Shown here: positions 22,276 through 35,159 of the stretch, piece by piece
How positions within the stretch are numbered: the stretch's first letter is position 1
Layout: each line of letters starts with the position of its first letter
From: Pseudisothecium myosuroides
Taxonomy: Eukaryota; Streptophyta; Bryopsida; Hypnales; Lembophyllaceae
Direction of reading: 5' to 3'
DNA length: 64,000 bases
Assembly (NCBI GenBank): GCA_951799445.1
Contig: OX637297.1
Coordinates: forward strand, 13,020,001-13,084,000
The notes under the pieces: model-generated
The model's database searches: none
What the model was told of the DNA's origin: nothing
What the model saw: the letters and a program-made list of their open reading frames with translations, nothing else
Translations under genes and position numbers: made by a program

Positions 22276-22958
22276 GACTCTTGTCTCTTATATTAATCCT
22301 TAACTTTACAATAGTTTATATAATTGCGTTGAGAAATCCCTTGTAGAATAGAGGTCTTTAGGATTGAGGATGTTGAATGCATGGTATCCTGAAAAGACAA
22401 AAAAAGCACATAAAAACAAGTTATTTTTTGTAAGAATGTCAACAAGCACCATATATTGCCAACTATGTCTTAAAACAAATTCTATATGATATGCTATTTT
22501 ATGTTAGAAATAACAGCTCTAAGAAAATTCTTCCATAAAACAATCATACTTGTAAAGAAAATTGAACAATAAAAATGTATCTTTCATTGCGTTTACTAAA
22601 TGGAGAATGCATCAAGAGGTCTTTTGATGAACATGACAACTTGAAGAATACAAAGGTACATCTCTTGACTACAATGACAACTTGCAAAATGCACTAGGGG
22701 ATCTCCCAATGACTGTGACAACCTAGACACAATATTCCATCAAGGCTCCACTTTGTTTGACCTAGTAAGATTTGCTGAAGCCGCCTCTCTACTTTTCTTC
22801 ATAATCGTCTATGATTTTGGATCTACTGTCTTCAATCAATTTGCATTCACTACATAATTTGCATGCATCTAGGTGGGAGAAGTATTTTCAACTATCAATT
22901 TATTGAACCAACAATTCCAGTAACTCAATTCCATTGTACTTTCAGAGTTATTCGGTCA
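22276..22958. other. No gene recognised
   Basis: No ORF or repeat is supported between the LTR fragment and the DUF7869 relic. Confidence 0.45.
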
Positions 22959-24488
22959 CTAGTATTGAAGCATGAATTTTTTGTTATTTACATCTCTTTT
23001 CAATCTGTATATGGTAGACAATGCTCTTTCTTGCCAAACAGCACAGATTTTAGGGACTTTAGGCCTGAAAAGTATCCATGAATCTAGTTGTATGTCAAAC
23101 CAAAGATTGAAGCTTTTCCATGGCGCTTCATTTGCGAGGCAGCAATAAGGTTCCAGCCCCTCTTTCTCTGGAATCACATCCATGGGACTGACAATTGCCC
23201 CTGGGCAAGGGACTCCATTACACACCACATTCCAATTGTGTTGTGGCCAAAAGCCTTTCACCAACTCTGGAGGACACTCGGGTAGTGGTATCCTTAGCTC
23301 ATCTAGTACACACTTTCCAGTAATCCTTATATGGACCGAACACAATTGCAAATCCCTTGCATTTCGACATTCCATTTTGCCAGTACAAAATGTTTTTCTC
23401 AAGTCCTACCATTATGAAACCCTTTGTTCAAGGTAGCTTTTTGTGCCATTTCCCTAGCATTCTCTTGATTTCCAATTGGCATCAATGGGTATCTAGCTGC
23501 TTCACATGGACTTAAATGGAAAAGCTTTGGATAGTCTGGAAAAATCATTGACTAACCATTGCAGTCTCTCTTCCAAAGGTGTTGAGAAGGTTTATCAGAT
23601 GGCAGCCACTATGAATCAACCTCTGATTTTTTGAAATTCATGATAAGGACCTCATTATTCTCTACGTAGAACCTGAAAATTTACATCTCCTCCAATATGA
23701 TTAACCTCTTTGCTCAAGCCACCACTTTTGTAACCCTGCACAAATGACTTGAAATTAGCCACCTCTTGTATAAACTCTAGCATATACAATAGTTCTAGAA
23801 ACTGCATGAAGGCTTTCATCAGGTCCGCTATGACAAAAGTGTTCTTGGTCTTCAAGGCCTTAGAGAGGTGGCTAAAATATGCATTGATGTCCTTGTGAGT
23901 GTGTCTGACTAGTAGAAATCCAACTTGAATTTCCTTGAAGACACCTCATGTATTGAGAAAGGACAAGAATGCCGTAAGATATTTGTTCTTGTTAGTTTTT
24001 GTGGAGTTTTCAAGCTAAAGGTACAAATTCTTAGGAAGGAGGACAAATACAATCTTGGCTTCTAGTTTTGTCAGGTTCAAACTATTCATACACTTAGACT
24101 TTCTTCTAAGTATTGCCTTGAACATTGGATTAGGCAACGGATAGGAAAAGAGGTTGCTAGTCTCTCAAATTGGTCGACCTTCCAATCAGCAAAAGAATCT
24201 CGCCATTGCCAAGATTGTGAAGTTCAAATCTACAGGCCAAAAAGATGGAGCATAATGGACGTACGCACCATTACCGTGACCATGAGCTACCATTCTAATA
24301 ATGCTCATCAAAAGTTGACCCAGACCAGCCATGGTCTTTGTTGTCACGCGCGTTCTTGGTAGAGTTGTCTTGGATGTGTCCATCTTGTTGTGAATTACAC
24401 AGTATGTCTTGAGGATTTTGCTTGGATTCCTCACACTATGACGTACAGTCAACAGTACAAAGCTTGGTGAATGAGGTTTTGAGTCCAT
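22959..24488 (-). pseudogene. DUF7869-family relic
   Basis: On the minus strand, one frame from about 24,190 to 23,655 reads, through two stops, L(stop)LENSTKTNKNKYLTAFL, then GVFKEIQVGF, then HTHKDINAYFSHLSKAL, then IADLMKAF. This is the signature order of the DUF7869 domain: a Q-L-D-N-x-x-x-E/T-N-K-N-K-Y block, then G-x-F-x-E, then G/R-H-T-H-x-D-I/V-(N/D)-x-x-F-S. Upstream (24,488-24,186) is a stretch ending DLNFTILAM, which fits the region before the core. Downstream (23,402-22,959) is a 147-codon frame with PLPECPPELVKGFWP. The protein's role is not established; such proteins often occur near mobile DNA. Stops at 24,183, about 24,016 and about 23,948 mark it as dead. Confidence 0.65.
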
Positions 24489-26060
24489 TGCTTCATGAAC
24501 TCCACAAATTAGGGGCTTCCATTAGGAGATTTCAGAATAAACTATTGAAGCTGATCTTACGCACTACACTTGGCAAACAAACTTTCTACATGCTTAATGG
24601 AAACATTGTTGAAGTACTCCTTCTTGAATTTACTAATAGTGGATTGGCTAATGGGCGGAAGACTGTAGTTAGCATTTAACTGCATATCCAATATAACTAT
24701 GATTTAGCATTGGTATCAGCAATAAGTAAAGAATGCAAATGACAACAAACAATGCTAAATGAAACATTAAGAGATCTCTCATTGATATATCCCATCAAAA
24801 GATCCCCTATGATTCATTCTATCAAATAGGAATTACGGGCATTACCTTGTTTGCATTTAACAAGATATGCTTTCAATTATTTCTAGTAGGCAATAAATTT
24901 CTTAGTTCAATGCTAACATTAAAAAAATAGGGATTATTTCTTATAGTACGGGTATCTATCTTGTAAGAAAAAATATAAAATTCAAATTGCATAGAAATGA
25001 TTTATACACTGAGATTGAGATTTGTATTTGATATGATAACCTTGCGCACATCCTTTTTCAAATTCTGCAAATTGCCAGGAATTTCCCTTGCAAAAACATG
25101 AAGCTCTTGGGCATTTTCTCGCCTAGAAGAATGGCCACATTTTTTTGCGTCAAGTCTTGCATTCTCTTCTTCTTCTGCAAGAACCATAATCACATACTGC
25201 CATGAAGTCTTGTCATTGAAACCCTAATTTTCAAAACATGCAATTTCAATTCAAAAAAATAAGGTTACAAAAAAAAGGTTTACTCAAAGTTCTGATTCTT
25301 TAAAACAAAAAGCAATGGACCACACAATAACACTAACTTAGTGTACCAAAGCAAATCATAGACTAATGAACAAGAGCACCCAAAACGCAACCTTCATCTT
25401 CACGTTAACAACTGCCCCAATTTGCTCATTGCCACTGCAAAAGAATGCCATTGTCTAGTGTCTGTGATTGATCCCCCGCATATTGATGATGGCAAGCAAC
25501 AACTATACAAGTTGCAAGGCAACGACGTTATAGAAAAGGAAATTCTTACAATTTGAGAGCCTAAGTGACATGATCCTTACGACGTAACAACGACGCAAAG
25601 TGAAGGCAAGCAAAAAGAAGCAAGTGTATTCTAGGGATTTTAGAGGCTATTTGTGAGCCGTGAGCTATTGATTTAAAACAATGAGTACATATGACTGTCA
25701 AATGGAATTTTCTATGTGACAAAAAATTGACAAATAAAGCAAAATTCAACAAAACAACAATGCCAAGGTGGAAAAAAAACGTTGGCTTTGTCATCTTGGA
25801 CATTTTGTTGTCAAAAAATTTGTCAATTTGGACACTTTTTCTTTAAAGTGCATCTGAATCTATTTTTACATATATTTATTTTAAAAAGCCTTTAAATGCA
25901 TAGTATTTAATAATAACAAAAATCAAAAGTATATGCACCTTATGGTAGTTTTTAACATTTATTAAAAAATTCCACTTAGAAAACAACCGCCTTAACAAAC
26001 CAAATAATAAATAGACTTAGGATTTAGGGTTTAGTGTTCCTGCCTCTACCCCTAAATAGT
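24489..26060. other. No certain gene; possible 5' part of the DUF7869 relic
   Basis: A short minus-strand frame at 25,193-25,002 (Glu/Lys/Arg-rich, 63 aa) could be an upstream exon of the DUF7869 relic, but nothing links it firmly. Between 25,690 and 25,850, TGACAAAAAATTGACAAA and TTGTCAATTTGGACA words recur. A similar TGACAAAAAGTTGACAAA word is at 56,210. Confidence 0.35.
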
Positions 26061-27584
26061 TGTGGGCGCTGGATTATCCACCCTTGGTAATAAAACAAAC
26101 AAGACCAGGTTCTTAGCTTTTATCCACTTTTTGATTTAAGGGGTGTTGTGTGCGCGGTCCACTGTGCCTTCCAAGCAATGGATCATGCTAATGTTTCCTA
26201 AGTGTCGTGGATGGGCAAAAGAAATGCTTAGATTGCAAGTGATGTGACTTTCGAGCTAACTATCAATTATCAATGATCATGGTGATCTAACGGTGAAATC
26301 CTATTGTCCTAACCTCCTATCCAATGTCTAAGGTAGACTGGGTAGTTGTTGCCATTTCTAACAACCCTAACTAACTGAAATGGAGACCCTTTTGTTCCTT
26401 CTATAAACCCCTAAGAGTATCTTTTATGTTTTAACTTTCGATACAATCCTAGTTTTAACCATTAAGTTTGATTCTAAGTTTCTAATCTTACTCTAGATTT
26501 TCACTTCTTAAAGTTAATTCTAACTTTTAACTTCTACTTCTAAAATTTAACCTCTACATCTAACTATGTTTTGACTTCTCACTCTAGATTTTTACCTCTA
26601 AAACTAACTCTAAATTCAAACTCAAGATTAACTCTAACTTTTAACTTCTACTTCTATTTTTTAACTTTTAAATTTACTCTATGTTTTAACTTTTGACTCT
26701 AAGTTTTTACTTCTAAAAACTAACTCTAAAATTTAACCTCTATATTTAACTCTAACTTTTGACTTTAGGATTTGACTTTCTACTTCTAAATTTAACCCTA
26801 TGGTTTTACTCCTAGATTAATTCTAACTTCTAGACTTAAACTAAAAATCTAACTTTTAACTTCTAATTTTTACTCTGATTTTTGACTCCTAAATTAACTC
26901 TAACATTTTACTTCCAAACTACTCTAAGTTGTAAACTCTATTTTAACCTTAGAATTTTACTCCTAATTTTAACTCTAATTCTTACTTCCTAGTGTTAACT
27001 CTAAATTTTGACTTTAGAATTTAACTTCTACGATTAAACCTTTAAGTTGACACTAGTTTTTAACTGCTAATTAATTCCTAATTTTAATCCTAAATTCTCC
27101 TTCTAATCTAAATCCTTAATTTTCGTCCATTGTTCCTTTTGGATGAGTTTTAATCATGCTTGTCCGTCCTACCCCTTACTGCTCAACTTACCCTAGCGTG
27201 GTCAATTCAAAGCCAAATCCTAAATGTAATATGTTTTTAGAAACCTCTATTTCTAGTCTACAAATTTGTGAATCTAAACTCCTAATTCCCGCTAATCTCT
27301 ATCCACTAATGTAGATTAAGGACTAATTAAGGCAGTTACCAGCTAATTAGGAAAAAACCACCAAGATTAATTTAATGACTCACCTTGTCACTGTTGGGGT
27401 TGGAAATGACCTCATTCTCGTCCGCATATGTATCCTTGTGCTCAATGGTAGCCACTTGCTTAATTGATTGTTTTTTTTTTGTTTTTTTTGTTTTTTTTCC
27501 AAGGCCACTGCTTAATTTGTAGAAAATATTACACATTTGATGATCTAACTCTCTTCTTTTCCTTTTTTTCCCCTCTTTTCTTTC
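26061..27584 (+). mobile_element. LTR-A 5' fragment
   Basis: The fragment starts TGTGGGCGCTGG and follows LTR-A through the CCTTCCAAGCAATGGATC block and the G-depleted AACTCTA tract (26,430-27,100). It runs to the CT-rich segment ending CCCCTCTTTTCTTTC at about 27,584, where similarity stops abruptly and the sequence GGGGGTGCTATTTTG begins. The 3' part of an LTR-A appears at 42,040-44,440. The two may be halves of one copy split by the intervening 14.4 kb, which is inference. Confidence 0.8.
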
Positions 27585-27998
27585 GGGGGTGCTATTTTGT
27601 GAGCTTTGGAGCATGAGCCCAAGAGCTTGTGAGCCTATAAGCCTATGAGCCTTGAGTTTTGGGTGAATATTTTTTGGAATTTTCAGATGTGGACCTATGA
27701 TCATGGATTACAAAATGTTGCAATTTTACAATTTAGGAACATACAAATTAAAGGTCTTAGAGGTTTTAAAGTACAAACTAGGATAAAAACTGCCAAAGAG
27801 CAGAAGATAACGATAACAAACCATGCAAAGAGAAGATATGATAACTATATGTATAAGGCAATGGATATACAATAGATTGCGAGTATCCTCGGGCTTAGGT
27901 ACTACTAGAAGATCCAGATTCAGAGCTCTCAGTAGTGTTTGATGACTCACCAGTAGAATCTTTAGTGGAATCATCTACAAAAACTAGAACTCGTGGAT
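27585..27998. other. No gene; downstream flank of the methyltransferase-like gene
   Basis: The stretch begins GGGGGTGCTATTTTGTGAGC, directly at the end of the LTR fragment, and contains short GAGCC(T/C)ATAAGCC-type repeats at 27,625-27,655. This could be a transposon end, but no matching inverted repeat was found near 42 kb. Confidence 0.4.
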
Positions 27999-30900
27999 CT
28001 ATCGTTTGGGCCCTAGAATGTTAGGGTCATGAGTCTCAAGTTGCCTGGCTGCTGCTTCAGCATACACTGGCAGTTGAAAAGTTTGAGGGGGAGTACGGAA
28101 GAAGGCCGGATCTGCAAAGAACAGTTGATGTGATGACATCCTCATTTTCATGCCTTGTCTACAAAAAAACAAGAAAGTAATATGAGAATAAATTACAAAA
28201 ATCAATCTTACATTCGTGGTTCAGAAGCATAGGCATAAACTTACTTACTAATTCGTGATGTCCTTGTCACATGCTGGACCGACACAACCTCCTCATCCAA
28301 ATCAACCAAGACAGCTTTAGAGCTCTGTGGTGTAGGCTTTGGATTTGCAACGGGGCAGTTAAAGGGAGCAAGGAGGGCCTCGTAAATAGGCTTATCCTCC
28401 TCTAAGGCCACTATATGCCGCCCAGTAGCCTGACAAGCGTAAATGCTGGCACCTGCAGAGATGGAGAGTTGCCAAAGTAGAATTTATTAGAATTTCCTGG
28501 AATTCAGCTAATAAATTGTAGGACTAGACAAAAAACACAAAACTAACCTGTAGATGCAGAGCAGTCCATGACAATGTCACCAGGTGAGGTCATTCCTTTA
28601 ATAAGCATTTGCATGAAGGGGCGACCCTTCTTACAAGGCCCCCGCCAAGGGATATTTCCATTCATGGTCTGATCTTCCTTGTTGCAAAAATTCTGCAGAA
28701 GGTCGTCTTTGGCCACATCAACGTCTACTGCTACATGAGCTGGGAGATGCTAGAATGTAGATCGAGAGGTTGATGAGCCAGTTTCAGCCTTTATATATAG
28801 TGACATTTTGAATCGTTGAGTTTGCACCAAGTAAATAGTTAGTAAATAATTTAGAAATAATTAGAAAACAATTAGAAAACAATTTGAACATAAAGTCAAT
28901 TCAAAAGATTGACAACTATGACGACTATAGGGCTTACTGTTCCAGAGAAATCAAGGGGCAAAGTCAAATGCAATCTATTTGTGCCCTAGTACTCCCGTTC
29001 AGATTTAAATTGAAATGATTTGAAAAATCCCAAGACATAGGACATAATGTCCTGGCTAAAAGGATAGATCACAAGAAGAGCACCAGCGTCGTGTAAATAG
29101 TTGTCAACAAGGTCGAAAATGGCTTGTAAACCATCTTCCAAGAACTTGTTCCACTGTGGGACCGACATTGGTGGATTGAAAATGGTCGGGACTGGTAAAC
29201 CCTCCGGGATATCAACGATTATCAAGTCTAGAGCTGCTTCTCCTATAACCACCCCATTAAAGAAGCGTTTTTTGTCCAAAGCATACTGCACACATGTAAG
29301 AGTGTCATGAGCAGTTAGCTTAAGCTGAACCTGCACTTGCAATGGCTTGATGTAGTGAAAACATGCATAAATTTGGAGAATATACCACCAAGTTTGCAAA
29401 GAAATATTAATTTATCCAAAATTGTATTGAGTACCTTTTCTAGAAGGTTGATCACGTCTTTAAACGCTGGCGGGACAGGGCCTTTCGCCGATCCAAGTAG
29501 ACTAGTGACAGAAGCATTCAAGATACATTGATCAATAGTGGCCACCACACTAAAGTCTGCAAGCTGAGGAGGTAAGCCATGCAACAAGTGTGACCAAGTG
29601 AGCGAGAAGCTGGAAGAAGTGTCCTTCACGGCTCCATCACTTGTCGCTTGATCCACCGCTGGAGTCTCTGCTTTTCTCTTCTTTCCCTTTTGCTTGACTT
29701 CGGCATCAGTTGTGGCCTTCTCTGCCCTTCTTTCTCTCTTCTTCACTTCGGTTTCTTCAAGTTTCTTCTTTGTTGTTTCCAACTTCTCCTCCTTCTTGTC
29801 AACTGCCTCTCGCTTCTTCAATGCTTTCTCCCAAGCTTCAGCACCGAGGCTTGCAAATTTGGGTACCTCCGCCTCGACAATGGGACTCTCTTTAATGCTT
29901 TTATAAAGAATTGATTCTTCTAGCGGTACAAATCCATTAGGGCAATCCAAGTACCACGCGCGGGCTTGAAGATGCCCAATGCGCTAGTTCTTGTCTTGGG
30001 CAGGCGTATACATACAAGCATCGGATGATCGATCCAACCATGTGTTCAGAAATGGCGGTAAATTAGCCTTTGAAATGGCTTTCTTTGGGTAAAGTTCGAA
30101 TTTGAAGTACTTGGATAGAAACCAAGTACTTAGCAATAGAGCAAATCATTCAAATTTTTAAAAACAAATACCTAGACTCACTGAGTAGGATGATAGTCTA
30201 AGACCAACCAAAAAGAAACGATTTCAAACCGATATATGGTCCGTTTCACTGCGAGAGAGGAGTACTTGAATTCCTTGAACGAATCGAACTTCTTGAACGC
30301 GTCACCTCCTTTAAAGACTTCTGCGTATGCATAGTCCCACAGTTTCATCCGCCATCCCTCAGTGTAGTCAGCAAGTGGCATTGGCTCCGATGGCACCTCC
30401 ATATTCACGTGAATGTTGTCGGCTTTAATGATATTTTCACATAACTCAAGGGTAGAGTCTTCAAGCTATGAAATGACAAGGAATACATGCACATTAGAAA
30501 TGCAAAGCAAAATAGAACTTTGTAGAGGCTTTAGAATACAAAATTAGAAGAACACTTATCGCAGTATACCAACAAGCCTTCGAAAGAAAGCTCATGATTT
30601 TGTCATTGTTAGCTGGTCTTGGTGGAACACAACAAGCCTCACGGGTAGGGGCAGAAGAGTTAATCCACTTGAGCCACTTCACTTTGTAGCGGGTGTCTGC
30701 AATTCCAGTTGCAATAATTTGCAGCTTGTCCAAGGTCAACTCCTAGACAGCATATAAGCTCCAGTGTTGTTCAATTTGAGAAGAAATAGATACAAATCAG
30801 TATCCTCTAGAAGGTTTTGATGACAATGAATCCAAAAATTTCAAAGACAATGAACCACCTACCTCCTGCAGCCATTCATCCCCTAGAACAGGAGTCGCCA

Positions 30901-33288
30901 TAGCTTGAATCTTATGGAGTTTTTGGATAAGCAATCTTGTTGCTTCCTTTGTTGCAGTTCGCATCGCTACAGAAACACCATCTGGAGTAACATCCTGCAT
31001 TGGAGTGTCCTCATGGTATTTGCGGGCGGCAGCATCTGATGCAGCCGAGATGTCTTGCTGCCAGAACAGGGTGAAGGAAAATAAATCAGGGACTGTAGAA
31101 GAAATATCATTCTATATATCTGAAATCAACATAATGGAATTTGCTTCAATTTCATAAAATGTGGAATAAGGCGGAATTTACCTAAAAATTGAAGGAAGTA
31201 AAAACCTCCGTAGGCATTGTATACCAAGTTTTGCGAACATGTTGTTGACAAGCCTTTGCATCCTCCGGGCTCAAAAGCTCAGTGAACTTCTCTATTGGCA
31301 TTGTGCCATACTTACGAATATGGGACAAGATATGGACAAGATTCGTTTTGACGTGGGAGTTCTCGGTGTGCCTAAATACACGGAGGAAATCACGTAGTTA
31401 GCCTCCAGCTATACACAAGTAATCAAATTATGAAATTGCAAGAGAATTATGTGATACTCACTAATTTATATCATGCATGGCCACAGCAAGTCTTCCTTTT
31501 GTATCCAATACTATGGAATCAACTCGGACGTGCCACTTTGGGTGTGTGCTCTGAAGCCTTCTAATGTGTCTCATCCAAGCTACACGGCGATGGTTTCCAT
31601 TGCAGATGAAAAACTTTGCGCCCACCAAGTGTATCAGGTCAGGATGACTGTTGAGAAAAGCGTCAAATTTGATGTTAACGGCATTCCAGAGGGGTCCCCA
31701 CTCGGACTTCTCAACATGAGAGAATACACCGGCTTGCCCTCCCTCGTCCAAGACTCAGACATAAAATACTCGGGCTCCAACCTCATAGCTGTGAACATAA
31801 TCCGTCTCCAACTGGGCCAAATCACACTCTAAAGTGGGCCTAACCATAGGCATAGGAACCAAACAACATAGCGGGATGTCCATCCTAGAGAGATGGTGTG
31901 GTTGGATGCGCATACTAGTAATTGTAGATACATAATCCATCTTCTGCTTCTTGTGGATATAATCCTCGCCTATTATCTCGTGAGCATCTCCAGACTGGTA
32001 GCCATCCTTCATGGGTTCAACTCCAACCCCTTCAACAGATTTATGGTTCTCACGTGGCCCTCTAGCTGATTCTTGCAGCAAAGTCAGCAAGGAATGCTTG
32101 GTCAATGTATTGGTGGACGTGTTCTGAATAGAAATGAACAAGTGTTTGAGATCAAATCTGGAGATTCAAATAAGTTCCATTTCCATAAAGCATAGTCATA
32201 TAAGAATGATGGAGTAAAAGTTATTGCACAAAAACATATAGTGTAGACATAGACTTGGTCCTATAATTTCAAAAACTTTTGTCATTGAGATCTACATCTT
32301 CACATCCCAGAAATGGACACCCAAAGTCCGCAGTCAAGGCACAGAATTTTGTCCACAACATGGGAGCCTTGAGACACCTGAGACTGAGGTAAACTACAAG
32401 TAAGATGTCCAGGTGCCATTGGAGAATCAAGAAGGATGTAAACTTCTTCATCTGAACCCAAAGACGTACAACATGACAATGGAGATCGGGCATCCGAGTC
32501 ATCTTCTAGGTCCTTTAATAGAGCATCAAGATTTACCAGACGCCTCAAAGGGGCAGGATGCACAGTGGCCAAATCAATGTCCTCAAGAGCCTGCATGTCT
32601 TCCACTGTCAAGGGAATCTGCGGAACAGAAAAATTAAATCCACATCAAACTAGACGTATTGTAGAGAAAAGTAAGACCATTTGGAAAAAATTAACCAAAA
32701 TCCATGTCTAGGTGGTGGAAAAGAACATTATCTTCAAGTAGAAAGTCCAACCTGGAATACGAGCCTTAGAGGAGCTTCTAGTCACAAGAGGGCTCCCCCA
32801 TCATCTCACGGGCGAGACAAAAAAAATGGTGAGGGGACTTCATCCCCCCTCCCCCGAATCTCAACACTCAAGCATATTCTTTTTCTAGAAATCTGTTGCA
32901 ACAAGTAGTTGTCCGGGGGGAGCTCTCGGTGGCGAGAGGGCTCCTCCAACTGCACGCAGTCGGGACAAAAAAAATGAGGAGGGGACTTCATCCCCCCTAC
33001 CCCGAATCTCAACACTCAAGCACATTTTTTTTCTCTCAAATCTGTCGCAACAAGTAGCTCACCCAAGGGAGCTTTTGGTGGCGAGAGGGCTCCCCCTTGT
33101 GCACGCGATCGGGACAAAAAAATGGGGAGGGGACTTCATCCCCCCTCCCTCGAATTGAATCAAGAAAGAATATACAACAAATTTGATGAGAGTTGTAGCA
33201 ATACCTCTACTTCTGTTGCAACTGGATCCGTCGTGGCTTGGCGTGGTTCCTCCCTCCGTGCCAGCTCTCGTCCACTTTGAGTTTCCAT
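27999..33288 (-). pseudogene. ParB-like domain fused to N6/N4 DNA-methyltransferase-like domain, 12 exons
   Basis: I can read 12 exons with GT-AG introns: 33288-33205, 32617-32378, 32123-31462, 31371-31182, 31057-30863, 30742-30570, 30465-30182, 30128-29435, 29330-28938, 28749-28548, 28452-28245 and 28158-27999, in total about 1,160 codons. Exon 3 carries FFICNGNHRRVAWMRHI, a ParB/Srx-type GNHR motif (near residue 285). Exon 8 has a Lys/Glu-rich coiled coil. Exon 9 has ALDLIIVDIPEGLP, at the position of motif IV (DPPY), then GALLVIYPFSQD. Exon 10 has KKGRPFMQMLIKGM, PGDIVMDCSASTG. Exon 11 continues GASIYACQATGRHIVALEED, which is motif I. Order IV before I is the beta class. Stops lie at 31,755, the exon 3/4 junction, 31,182, 29,984 and 28,986, and exons 6/7 do not keep frame. 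The catalytic motif is degenerate (DIPE). It is most likely a recently dead gene of prokaryotic-mobile-element type. Confidence 0.8.
32770..33170 (-). repeat. 149-bp minisatellite inside intron 1 of the methyltransferase-like gene
   Basis: Nearly three units occur. GACAAAAAAA starts at 32,816, 32,964 and 33,113, a spacing of 148-149 bp. Each unit contains GAGGGGACTTCATCCCCCCT (itself an imperfect hairpin), CTCAACACTCAAGCA and a GGGAGCT(C/T)TCGGTGGCGAGAGGG motif. It lies wholly within the intron between exons 1 and 2. Confidence 0.85.
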
Positions 33289-34780
33289 AGCTCCAATCTC
33301 ATTAGCCCTTAATGGGGATGCGCGCAGAAAACTCTGAAATTCAAGATCACGAAGGTGAGCTCAGGGGGCAAGCTGAAGACAGGAGCGGTCGGCGGGGAGG
33401 ATCTGCGGTGGTGGCACCTGCGGGGAATGAGGTCGGGAGGAAGGAGACGTTTTAGGGTTCGGGACCCCTGTGGAGAGCCCAGAAGGCCCTCGGTGTGGGT
33501 ACTGATTTTTTTTTAATTTTTAATTTCCGATTATTGGATATTCAATTAATATATACAGGATAAGTATATCGGATTAATATATATCGAATTTTGAATTGAT
33601 GTATGATGATGAACCACTTGCGGTTGGAAGGATAGCTGATAATGGTTTCACAGTACGGGGTCACATATCACTTCCTATGCATATTCGATGACTGTGAAGT
33701 ACAATAATTTCTTCAGAATCCTTTGCAAATTCATGAACATGTATACTAGAATGCGTGATTATCCGTGAAACTGATGAATTGTCTCGCTCCAGGGTTGTGT
33801 CGTCGTCTATGAGTCCCGATTTGCTATTTGCTATAGCTATGCGTGCTGCATTCTGACGATTCATTTTGGATCTCCTCAGTTCCTTAGAACTACTAAAGCG
33901 CAATGTACTCCTCTACTTTTTCTTGCCCTTGACCCTCGATTTATGCATCTATCCTATCTGATTGGCTACCATGAAACATATACATTTAGTTCGTCACCTA
34001 TTGCACTCTTTACAAATTTTATGGGAAAACAAGCTCTAAAACGAAGGAGTAAGAGAATTAAGCAGAGCACAAATCTACTTCTTATATTGTAGTGGGGTGA
34101 CCTTCTCTGTAATTCAAAGTTGTGAATCTGAAATTTCATAACAGCTTAGTTAATGAACATATATTGAGCTAGTTATTGTTGATCTATATAGATCTAGTAC
34201 AACTATCTCTCTACACGTTATCTAATATACACGTAATCATTTTCTATTTAGATGACAATGAAATCATCAATGCTATCAGAGACTTCCAGGAACTAGATTT
34301 TGATCCTACAATTGATCTCCTTGGAATCATATATTGATTGTAATATGTGGCCATCTCTATTTGAAAAATTTGAATTATTTAAACTAGGAATTATTGCACA
34401 ACTCAACGAAGTCTGGATACAGGGTGGCTGATATGATTATTGTACTGTTTAATTTCAAAATACACTAGGAACTAACTATTCCAAAAATGTTTGAATTTTT
34501 GCTTGTACCCCACTATTGACATCTATATAGATTCTTTCATTTGCTTCTCCTGAAATTCCTTAGTATCGTGTTTAATGTTTCTGATTTCTATAGATACTAT
34601 TTATTTATGTCATACATCATGCCTAGTTTTAGGTATACCATCTCTCATATGACCCCATGCACTAATTAAGGTGAATATGCGGGATGTGTTGAGCCCTCAT
34701 GCGTTACCACATACATCACTTGGGCTAGTGAAATACTCTATTCTCTGAAGCCAATTGTCTTTCACATCTTACTTGAGCCA
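33289..34780. other. Divergent intergenic region between methyltransferase-like gene and transposase relic
   Basis: The first 200 bp upstream of the gene start at 33,288 are GC-richer and would hold its 5' leader. No clear TATA motif was seen. A minus frame at 33,903-33,661 (80 aa) and a plus peptide at about 34,250-34,335 (NEIINAIRDFQELDFDPTI) look coding-like but are unassigned. They may be exons of either neighbour. Confidence 0.4.
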
Positions 34781-35159
34781 TGGCTTCCTGTGGGCGCTAG
34801 ATTACCCACCCTTGGTAATAAAGCGAACACTGACCAGGTTCTATGCCTTTATCCACATTTTTTAATATATGGGGGTGATGTGAGCGCGGTCCACTGTGCC
34901 TTCCAAGCAATGGATCTTTTTTGCTAACATTTCCTAAGTGTCGTGGATGGCAGCGAATAATTAGTAATGCATGTAGTAACTCACAAGTTAACTGCGATGT
35001 TCAGAGTGATGGTGATATCCGAACTCCCTAACTATCTATCCTATGTCGAGGGTCGACTGAGTAGTTGGCGTCATTTATAACATCCCTAACTACATAAAAA
35101 GGGGAACCCCTATGTTCCTTCCATGAACCCCTAAGACTATCTTGGGTTTCTAAGACTTC

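Noticed and set aside
27999..33288. Bacterial contamination as source of the ParB/methyltransferase gene
   Set aside because: Eleven GT-AG introns, an intronic minisatellite and flanking plant LTRs show it is nuclear plant DNA.
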